The notes under the pieces were generated by a model. That model saw only the letters and a program-made list of their open reading frames with translations, was not told the origin of the DNA and did no database searches. A stretch of 7,229 nt of DNA from Flavobacteriales bacterium (GTDB lineage: Bacteria; Bacteroidota; Bacteroidia; NS11-12g; UBA955), in assembly GCA_947472115.1 (NCBI GenBank), contig CANIZU010000090.1, forward strand, positions 1 through 7,229, read 5' to 3'. A program made the position numbers and the translations under genes. Shown here one piece after another: positions 1 to 5,060 of this stretch. How positions within the stretch are numbered: position 1 is the stretch's first letter; the number at the start of each line of letters is the position of its first letter.

Positions 1-33
1 CGCATGCGACTGAGCGTAGGAACGGTGTTTTAG
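1..33 (+). CDS. possible C-terminal end of an upstream gene (outer-membrane beta-barrel?)
   Basis: Frame 1 reads RMRLSVGTVF and then a TAG stop at 31-33. The residues alternate between hydrophobic (M, L, V, T, F) and polar or small, and the last is phenylalanine. Both are typical of the closing beta-strand of Gram-negative outer-membrane barrels, where the terminal aromatic residue is read by the BAM machinery. Only ten codons are visible, so the family cannot be named. Frame 3 is also open until a TAA at 39-41, and the upstream gene could end there instead. This is a weak call from residue pattern and position. Confidence 0.3.
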   Translation, partial: RMRLSVGTVF

Positions 34-43
34 CAATTTAAAC

Positions 44-51
44 TACCTTTG
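44..51 (+). promoter_or_regulatory. candidate -7 promoter element (TACCTTTG) for the DUF3822-rsmD-coaD block
   Basis: TACCTTTG is an exact match to TAnnTTTG, the -7 consensus used by the Bacteroidota primary sigma factor. It ends 5 nt before the GTG start of the DUF3822 gene, so the transcript would start at or next to the start codon, leaving essentially no leader. I see no clear TTTG -33 element at the usual distance and no Shine-Dalgarno sequence. The call rests on motif identity and position. Confidence 0.45.
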
Positions 52-56
52 CCACT

Positions 57-788
57 GTGAATATTTTATGGTCTCATACACTTCCCAGTCCCTCACCCTG
101 TGAGCAGGTTTGGGGTGTTTACCACGATGATACCGTTCATTATTTAAAATTGGGACCAAACAATACAGCCCTAGGATACGAAATTATTAAACATCCTAAT
201 CAACTGGAAGACAATGTGATATGGGTAGATTTGGAAGGTGGATTTCAATTGTTGCCGACCCTATTTTCGGAGACGACCTTGCCTGGAATGATGCAACCCA
301 TCAAAAGAACCATCCAAAATCAAATGACGTTGGCTTTTGAACCCAAGACCAAGCATCAACCCTTAAAGCCTTCACAATCCAAATTGCACATAGCCGAAGG
401 ATTATTGGCCCTATCAAAACAATTTGCCACGGCTGCGGAATACTCCTCTTATCTGTGGTTCCACGACCAAACGGCGATTGTGATTGCATATAAAAATGGC
501 GACATCTGTTTTGCGAATTCTTTCACAAGCAGCAACATCCAAGAACACCTCTATTTCGGTTTACTGCCGTTTCACGATAGTAAACTAAAACAAGACCAAT
601 TCGCACTCACCGTGCATTGTGATCATTCTCAAATTGTCGCCGCCCAACAAACCATGCACAAATTTGTGCCTCAAGTTCAAGTTTCAACGCCACAATTTCC
701 TTGGTCAAATACCGAAGTTCCCCCGCTATTGCACATCGTTGCACCGCTAATTAAACTATCTACATGCGCATCACCGGTGGCGAATTAA
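57..788 (+). CDS. DUF3822 family protein
   Basis: This 243-residue protein is a DUF3822 member, a Bacteroidota family of unknown function usually of about 250-270 residues. The family-like parts are FQLLPTLF (residues 63-70) and, after a sheet-forming stretch (132-145), GDICFANSF (148-156) followed by a 'EHLYFGLL' segment (163-170). There is no signal peptide, membrane segment or obvious catalytic motif, so it is probably cytoplasmic. From memory, a structural-genomics structure of a family member was described as an actin-like ATPase fold, which I cannot verify here. The GTG at 57 is the only sensible start: an in-frame TAA lies at 39-41 and the first in-frame ATG comes after residue 77. The 3' end overlaps rsmD by 25 nt in another frame, which suggests co-transcription and perhaps coupled translation. 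Its role is unknown; a link to ribosome or RNA modification would rest only on this adjacency. Confidence 0.8.
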   Translation: MNILWSHTLPSPSPCEQVWGVYHDDTVHYLKLGPNNTALGYEIIKHPNQLEDNVIWVDLEGGFQLLPTLFSETTLPGMMQPIKRTIQNQMTLAFEPKTKHQPLKPSQSKLHIAEGLLALSKQFATAAEYSSYLWFHDQTAIVIAYKNGDICFANSFTSSNIQEHLYFGLLPFHDSKLKQDQFALTVHCDHSQIVAAQQTMHKFVPQVQVSTPQFPWSNTEVPPLLHIVAPLIKLSTCASPVAN

Positions 789-1306
789 CCAGCAGAATCA
801 TCCCTGCCCAATTTGCCAACCACGTTAGACCCTCAACGGATCGAGTGCGAGAGTCGTTGTTTAACACCCTCAACCACCAAAAGGGAATCGCCGAAACCCA
901 AATTTTGGATCTATTCTCCGGTTCCGGAATTATCGCATTGGAATTTCTATCGCGCGGAGCGAACCATGTCTTTAGCATCGACAAGGACAAGAAAAATATC
1001 ACGCATCAAAAAGCCATCCAAAAAAGTTGGCAGCTCAACCAATGGCACGTTATTTTCGGCGATGCCCTTACACCCCAAAAATCGATTGAAAAGTTAGGCC
1101 TGGCCATGCCCACATTTGATATCATTTTTGCCGATCCACCGTATGATATGCCCGACATTCAAGGCCTAGTTTCCGTTTTGATGCCCCTGCTCGCCGATCA
1201 AGGCTGGTTGATCATCGAACACAAACCCCAACTGGTATTTGCTGAGCAGGAATTATTGAAAAAGGAATATGGCAGTACCACAATGACTATATTCGCAAAA
1301 GAATAA
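764..1306 (+). CDS. rsmD: 16S rRNA (guanine(966)-N(2))-methyltransferase RsmD
   Basis: RsmD uses S-adenosylmethionine to methylate N2 of G966 in 16S rRNA during assembly of the small ribosomal subunit. At 180 residues it is a normal length for the family. The N-terminus has the family's MRI.GG start and the RPSTDRVRESLF motif (22-33). The Rossmann core shows the SAM-binding loop DLFSGSG (49-55), the acidic residue after strand 2 (ID, 72-73) and the catalytic N6/N2-methyltransferase motif DPPY (124-127). All key residues are present, so it should be active. The ATG at 764 fits the family N-terminus and lies inside the DUF3822 gene, so the two genes overlap. No separate promoter is visible. coaD begins 46 nt after its stop on the same strand. 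Confidence 0.95.
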   Translation: MRITGGELTSRIIPAQFANHVRPSTDRVRESLFNTLNHQKGIAETQILDLFSGSGIIALEFLSRGANHVFSIDKDKKNITHQKAIQKSWQLNQWHVIFGDALTPQKSIEKLGLAMPTFDIIFADPPYDMPDIQGLVSVLMPLLADQGWLIIEHKPQLVFAEQELLKKEYGSTTMTIFAKE

Positions 1307-1352
1307 TCGCAAAACACCTCGATTTCTGATATACCCAATTAACCCAAACGCC

Positions 1353-1817
1353 ATGAGCAAGATTGCCGTTTTTCCCGGAACCTTTGACCCAATCACCGTT
1401 GGACACGTTGATATAATCAATCGCGCGAGCACTATGTTCGATAAAATCATCGTCGCCGTGGGTGTGAACACCAAAAAAACTACGCTATTCGACCTCGCCT
1501 TACGCAAAGAATGGATCAAAATCGCATTTGCAAATAATCCAAAAGTAGAAATCGCAGATTATGAGGGCTTAACAGTAGACTTTTGTAAGAAACACGATGC
1601 AAAATTCTTGTTGCGCGGTTTGAGAAATGGAACCGACTTTGACTATGAATCGCACATCGCCCAATTGAACAAAGCGCTGTGGGATGAAATTGAAACGGTG
1701 TTTATTATGTGCAATCCAGAACTGAGTTACATCAGCAGCACGCTCGTAAGGGATTTAATCATTCACAAAGCCGACTACCGTCGATACTTACCCGAAGGTG
1801 TTACGCCGAAGTCTTAA
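1353..1817 (+). CDS. coaD: phosphopantetheine adenylyltransferase CoaD
   Basis: CoaD carries out the penultimate step of coenzyme A synthesis, joining ATP and 4'-phosphopantetheine to give dephospho-CoA and pyrophosphate. The 154-residue length is standard. The N-terminal PGTFDP (8-13) and TVGH (15-18, the T/HxGH nucleotidyltransferase motif) are intact. So are the substrate-binding stretch RGLRNGTDFDYE (88-99) and the C-terminal ISST motif with the following R (127-133). It is a cytoplasmic enzyme that forms hexamers in known relatives. The 46-nt gap after rsmD holds no recognisable promoter or ribosome-binding site, so it is probably the last gene of the DUF3822-rsmD-coaD transcript. Its last 17 nt overlap the 3' end of the opposing NUDIX gene, leaving no room for a conventional terminator between them. 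Confidence 0.96.
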   Translation: MSKIAVFPGTFDPITVGHVDIINRASTMFDKIIVAVGVNTKKTTLFDLALRKEWIKIAFANNPKVEIADYEGLTVDFCKKHDAKFLLRGLRNGTDFDYESHIAQLNKALWDEIETVFIMCNPELSYISSTLVRDLIIHKADYRRYLPEGVTPKS

Positions 1818-2442
1818 AGCGGCTCACGCACTTTCTGATTACATCGTGTACGCTTTGATATGAATTGAATTCCGTGGTTTTAAACCATTCTAAATCCGCA
1901 AATTTCACTTCGGAGATACCTTCTTCTTGCTGAGGTTTTAAGGTTCCTTTACCATGGCTATTCATCAAATACCAATGGGTCTCTTTTAAAAGCAAAATAT
2001 CATCCTCGTAATACACATGGTAGGTCTCACCAATCTTATCGCTAATATTGATCATGTTGATGCCTGTCTCCTCCATCACTTCTCTCAACGCCGCAGCCAT
2101 CTGGTCCTCATGGCGTTCGATTTTACCCTTCGGCAAATCCCACAATCCGTTCCTCTTGATCGTTAGTAATTGATCCTCCTTGTTAAAAACCAACCCTCCG
2201 GCAGCCTGAATGACAGTGAAGTCTTCCATAAACTGTAAAATAGTTGCTCTAGGGTCGGGGCAAATCAGCCCAAAATGCAAAGGTTTACCATTGTTTTGTG
2301 AAGAAAGCAAAATTTTGAAGCTCTTCTGCAGTTCATCATCCCCAATAAAATACAAATTACCCAATCCGCGCAATGCTTCTGGAGAATCTGCGATAACCAA
2401 AGCACCGTCGTTGAAATAGATTTTATAACTTTGCGCTTCCAT
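1801..2442 (-). CDS. NUDIX hydrolase with an N-terminal extension
   Basis: With the ATG at 2442 this is 213 residues; a TTG at 2448 would add two. Positions here are counted from that TTG. The Nudix box occupies 108-130 and fits GX5EX7REUXEEXGU exactly (G108, E114, R122, E123, E126, E127, G129), so it should hydrolyse a nucleoside diphosphate linked to another group. The WDLPKGK lead-in (103-109) and the later K-P-Q-Q-E-E-G stretch resemble the Ap4A or diphosphoinositol-polyphosphate hydrolase branch, but the substrate cannot be read from sequence. About 75 residues before the Nudix fold form a separate N-terminal part seen in Bacteroidota homologues and of unknown role. An in-frame TGA (2451-2449) blocks any earlier start. 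The gene is divergent from pyrE with overlapping starts and convergent with coaD. A link to pyrimidine or nucleotide housekeeping is only suggested by position. Confidence 0.9.
   Translation of the reverse strand: MEAQSYKIYFNDGALVIADSPEALRGLGNLYFIGDDELQKSFKILLSSQNNGKPLHFGLICPDPRATILQFMEDFTVIQAAGGLVFNKEDQLLTIKRNGLWDLPKGKIERHEDQMAAALREVMEETGINMINISDKIGETYHVYYEDDILLLKETHWYLMNSHGKGTLKPQQEEGISEVKFADLEWFKTTEFNSYQSVHDVIRKCVSRFKTSA
2426..2433 (+). promoter_or_regulatory. candidate -7 promoter element (TAACTTTG) for pyrE, inside the NUDIX gene
   Basis: TAACTTTG is an exact TAnnTTTG match on the plus strand. It ends 7 nt before the pyrE ATG at 2441 and lies within the first codons of the opposing NUDIX gene. 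No convincing TTTG -33 element is seen at the expected spacing. If it is used, pyrE mRNA would have a leader of only a few bases. Confidence 0.45.
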
Positions 2443-3079
2443 GTCCAATCAAGCCGCAAAATTAGCAAAATTTCTCTTAGAAATAAAGGCCGTAAAACTA
2501 AGTCCTTCAGAACCATTCACTTGGACTTCTGGCATCCTTTCTCCCATCTACTGCGACAACAGAATGGTGCTATCATACCCCGAAGTGCGCACATTTGTGG
2601 CCGAAGAACTCGCCCAATTGATCCAACGCGAATTTCCCCAAGCCACTAGGATAGCTGGGATTGCCACCGCGGGTATCGCCCATGGTGCCTTGGCTGCCGA
2701 CAAACTCAACATGCCCTATTGCTACGTTAGGCCTGAGCCCAAAAAGCATGGTTTGAAAAATCAGGTGGAGGGTGAAATGAATCCAGGCGATAAAATCGTC
2801 TTGGTTGAAGACTTGATTTCTACGGGAAAAAGCAGCTTCCAAGCCGTTGAAGGAGTGCAGAACGCCGGCGCTGAAGTCGTTGGAATCGTAGCCCTATTCA
2901 CCTATGGCTTTGCCAATGCTATGGAAAAATTTGTAAATGCGGGTATCCCCGTCCATACGCTCACCAACCTCCCAACACTTACAAAAGTGGCTGCGGAATA
3001 CGGGTTTATTCAAGACAACGAACTGGCTACAGTGAATCGTTTTGCTGAGAATCCTAGCGCTTGGGGAGAATCTCTCTAA
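2441..3079 (+). CDS. pyrE: orotate phosphoribosyltransferase PyrE
   Basis: PyrE joins orotate and PRPP to make orotidine 5'-monophosphate, the fifth step of de novo UMP synthesis, in the cytoplasm. The 212-residue length is normal. The N-terminal helix and FTWTSGILSPIYCDNR stretch (26-41) bind substrate. The flexible catalytic loop is VRPEPKKHGLKNQVEG (96-111). The PRPP-binding motif is VLVEDLISTGKSS (120-132). All expected residues are present. The start is firm: an in-frame TAA at 2426-2428 excludes upstream starts, and the conserved helix begins a few residues after ATG 2441. That ATG overlaps the NUDIX ATG on the other strand. The 3' end overlaps the convergent ligase-like gene by 26 nt. 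No attenuator-like leader is possible in the space available. Confidence 0.96.
   Translation: MSNQAAKLAKFLLEIKAVKLSPSEPFTWTSGILSPIYCDNRMVLSYPEVRTFVAEELAQLIQREFPQATRIAGIATAGIAHGALAADKLNMPYCYVRPEPKKHGLKNQVEGEMNPGDKIVLVEDLISTGKSSFQAVEGVQNAGAEVVGIVALFTYGFANAMEKFVNAGIPVHTLTNLPTLTKVAAEYGFIQDNELATVNRFAENPSAWGESL
2457..2464 (-). promoter_or_regulatory. candidate -7 promoter element (TAATTTTG) for the NUDIX gene, inside pyrE
   Basis: Read on the minus strand, 2464 to 2457 is TAATTTTG, an exact TAnnTTTG match. It ends 14 nt before the NUDIX ATG (2442), or 8 nt before the alternative TTG (2448). It falls in pyrE codons 6-8. With the element at 2426-2433 it forms a divergent pair around the shared CATG start. 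A -33 element is not evident. Confidence 0.4.
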
Positions 3080-3935
3080 GTGATTCGATGGTCGACACTT
3101 GATCTAAAGGAAAACCATCTTCCCAAGACTTCAGCGTGGCTTCCGTAACACGATAGCCCGATTTATTTCTTTTGCTCGATGCAATATCGATGCATTCCAC
3201 AGTAAAAACCTGCGTCGCCGGAAGTCTATGCACTGGGCCAAATTTTTCCTGCGTATTTTCAATAATCCACCTTTCCAGGATTTCATATTCTAGTTCCGGA
3301 ACCCGAACCGCAACCTTAGTGAAAGTAACCCACGACTCACCCGAGGCGATACCCATGGTAAACTCTGTAAAACCAGTTCGGCCGCCAACCCGACCTCGTT
3401 CGGCGTATAAGAGAACAAGTTTCAAAGCGATCGGCTGCATTTGAAATTGGGAGTTAGAAAAAATCGAAGGGTTAAAAGGACTGCGAAAACTGCCCGTAAC
3501 CAATTTGTTAAATACCTGAATTTCCCGAGACCCCATATTCCCCCAACGCGAAACAACCCACTCCCGGATCTCCTGCACCTCGCCCAATTGCAACACTTTC
3601 ATCCCTTCTATAACCTCTATAAAAGGAACTTCGATGTTGTTTTCGGTCTTTAGTGGCGCCAAAATCAATGCGATCGTTTCCGACATATCACCCACAAAAT
3701 GCTTGCTTTCATCCAACAGCCAATGGTGAACACCTACCGTTTCCAAAGCCAGTACTTTGAGATTTTTTGACGAAATGATTCTTTTGGGACATTCATTTTT
3801 CAAAAGATATGTGACCAGCCCAACATAGGATTCATTTTCGGAGTTGTTTTGGAGAAAATCCGCCCACACTTGTTGCTTGTCCCTTTCAAATCTGGCCAAT
3901 AACAACGCTTCAATCAATTGCGCAAACTGCTTCAT
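3054..3935 (-). CDS. ATP-dependent DNA ligase-derived protein lacking the nucleotidyltransferase domain
   Basis: This 293-residue protein resembles both ends of the bacterial ATP-dependent DNA ligase that usually accompanies the upstream exonuclease (about 530 residues). Residues 1-151 match the N-terminal DNA-binding domain: a MKQFAQLIEAL start, VGDMSETIALIL (81-92) and FNKLVTGSFR (142-151). Residues from about 169 match the segment leading into the OB fold and the fold itself: LVLLYAERGR (173-182), KFGPVHRLPATQVF (231-244), KSG (258-260) and a TIESLREIL tail (282-290). No KxDG adenylation motif or nucleotidyltransferase motifs I-V lie between them; the join falls near residues 151-168. The R-F-P-R and R-x-D-K residues I recall from motif VI read as other residues here (about 264-275). 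It should be unable to adenylate itself or seal nicks. Its ATG overlaps the exonuclease stop, so the two are probably coupled. I infer a DNA-binding partner of the nuclease. A decaying remnant is possible, but the frame is fully open. Confidence 0.8.
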   Translation of the reverse strand: MKQFAQLIEALLLARFERDKQQVWADFLQNNSENESYVGLVTYLLKNECPKRIISSKNLKVLALETVGVHHWLLDESKHFVGDMSETIALILAPLKTENNIEVPFIEVIEGMKVLQLGEVQEIREWVVSRWGNMGSREIQVFNKLVTGSFRSPFNPSIFSNSQFQMQPIALKLVLLYAERGRVGGRTGFTEFTMGIASGESWVTFTKVAVRVPELEYEILERWIIENTQEKFGPVHRLPATQVFTVECIDIASSKRNKSGYRVTEATLKSWEDGFPLDQVSTIESLREILPKR

Positions 3936-4936
3936 TCTTCCGTCCTATTCCAATGTCCAACTCTTACCACCTCAGCTTGTAAAGATAAATTCTCGGTCAA
4001 ATACCGCGAAAAAACTTCCGTAAATCCGTGCGTTACGTATACATGCTCGGCGCCCGATGCAGAAACGGCATCTATCAATTGGGGCCAATCGGCGTGATCG
4101 CTCAACACAAACCCTTCATCCACACCGCCCCAGTTCTTTGACTTACGTACCGCCATCCAACCACTGCAGTTGGCCACTGAATGCTTGCCAATTTGCTGCA
4201 TCAATGGGCCATTTAACGCGTTGGGCGGACAAATCAATAGCGACCTCGACAAGGAATCCGAACTAAAATCCACCACCGCTTTGCCTGCCTCTGTCCACGA
4301 ACCAAATGTAAATCCGCTAGACTCTAATGCCATGTTTGCATCAGCAATGGCGGAATGACAAATCACATCACCAATATTTCGGTCTAAATACTTCATGATG
4401 CGCTGAGCCTTGCCCAATGAATATCCCAGCATGATGGAAGTGAAACCGTTTTCTGCATTCCGCTGCCACCATGTATTCATATCGTGAAAAACCTCCATTT
4501 GCGGCCGCCAATGAAAAATCGGCAAACCAAAAGTGCTTTCAGTAACAAAATGATGACATTGAACGGATTCAAACGCAGGCGACAAACCATCGGCAACCGT
4601 TTTATAGTCACCACTAATCACCCAAACCTCACCCAAATAGGATAGTCGAACCTGCGCACTGCCCGGCACATGTCCGGCCGGAAACAACGCAATCTCAACC
4701 CCGTTCATATAAATTGTTTCCCCGTAGGCCAAACCTTGCACCGAAATCCCTTTACCCAAGCGGAGTTTCAAAATCTCAACGCCGCTCGATTCACATAAAT
4801 AATGACCCATCCCTGGCCTAGCATGATCACTGTGAGCATGCGTAACAATGGCCCTGGAAACCTTTCGCAATGGATCTATGTACACATCCGCCTGCGGACA
4901 GTAAAAACCCAATTCTGTGAAAACAACCAAGGACAT
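3932..4936 (-). CDS. ligase-associated DNA exonuclease (metallo-beta-lactamase fold)
   Basis: This is the MBL/beta-CASP-like nuclease found beside bacterial ATP-dependent DNA ligases and thought to act in DNA repair. With the start at 4936 it has 334 residues, the usual family length. The metal-binding motifs are complete: THAHSDHARPG (32-42), AGHVPGSAQ (87-95), SGDYK (108-112), LSDHADW (278-284) and THG (302-304). TESTFGLP (132-139) is also characteristic, as is FYCPQADVYIDP near the N-terminus (11-22). The ATG at 4936 is chosen because MSLVVFTELGFYC fits the family start. The frame stays open to an ATG at 5020, but the extra 28 residues have no family resemblance. Its stop overlaps the start of the ligase-derived gene in a TCAT (plus strand). 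The DEXH helicase and phosphoesterase that often complete this cluster are absent: pyrE and an S46 peptidase flank the pair. Confidence 0.92.
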   Translation of the reverse strand: MSLVVFTELGFYCPQADVYIDPLRKVSRAIVTHAHSDHARPGMGHYLCESSGVEILKLRLGKGISVQGLAYGETIYMNGVEIALFPAGHVPGSAQVRLSYLGEVWVISGDYKTVADGLSPAFESVQCHHFVTESTFGLPIFHWRPQMEVFHDMNTWWQRNAENGFTSIMLGYSLGKAQRIMKYLDRNIGDVICHSAIADANMALESSGFTFGSWTEAGKAVVDFSSDSLSRSLLICPPNALNGPLMQQIGKHSVANCSGWMAVRKSKNWGGVDEGFVLSDHADWPQLIDAVSASGAEHVYVTHGFTEVFSRYLTENLSLQAEVVRVGHWNRTEE

Positions 4937-5060
4937 TCCCTCAAATTTCCGACATTTTACCCGTGGCATCATCAAAAAGTTTCGTTTAAAAGCAAGGCAA
5001 ATCAGACAATCGAACATCAACTTATAGCCAAAAATGAGTTAATTTGCGACCTATAACATT
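4937..5060. promoter_or_regulatory. divergent intergenic region between the exonuclease and S46 peptidase genes
   Basis: This 124-nt region should hold promoters for both flanking genes. On the minus strand GAAATTTG (4949 to 4942) matches TAnnTTTG except at its first base and ends 5 nt before the exonuclease ATG. CATTTTTG (5036 to 5029) is another one-mismatch copy, 8 nt before the alternative ATG at 5020. A purine run (GAGGGA) immediately before ATG 4936 may help ribosome binding but is unusually close. I see no clear operator, palindrome or hairpin. If the exonuclease starts at 5020, most of the region is coding. Confidence 0.35.
5039..5046 (+). promoter_or_regulatory. candidate -7 promoter element (TTAATTTG) for the S46 peptidase
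   Basis: TTAATTTG matches TAnnTTTG except at the second base and ends 14 nt before the ATG at 5061, implying a very short leader. No TTTG is seen at the -33 spacing and there is no Shine-Dalgarno sequence. It is a weaker match than those at 44-51 and 2426-2433. Confidence 0.3.

Noticed and set aside
2443..2448. TTG start for the NUDIX protein at 2448
   Set aside because: An ATG is available two codons later and the added residues give nothing. It cannot be excluded, because the TTG lies 8 nt from a -7 element.
3172..3653. Plus-strand open frames opposite the ligase-derived gene, considered as the missing adenylation domain or a separate gene
   Set aside because: Their translations lack KxDG and any nucleotidyltransferase motif and look like antisense shadows. 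The missing domain is not elsewhere in the window.
3054..3935. Interpretation as a frameshifted ligase pseudogene
   Set aside because: The frame is open from a coupled ATG to its stop with no frameshift, both flanking domains remain recognisable, and the loss is one in-frame block. Slow decay is not fully excluded.
3932..4936. Assignment of the MBL protein as RNase J or a general mRNA nuclease
   Set aside because: It is too short for RNase J, and FYCPQADVYIDP, the HARPG context and the neighbouring ligase-derived gene fit the ligase-associated exonuclease family better.
4937..5020. 28-residue N-terminal extension of the exonuclease from an ATG at 5020
   Set aside because: The family N-terminus is matched from the ATG at 4936, and the extra residues resemble no targeting signal or family sequence. 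A CATTTTTG element 8 nt upstream of 5020 keeps the alternative open.
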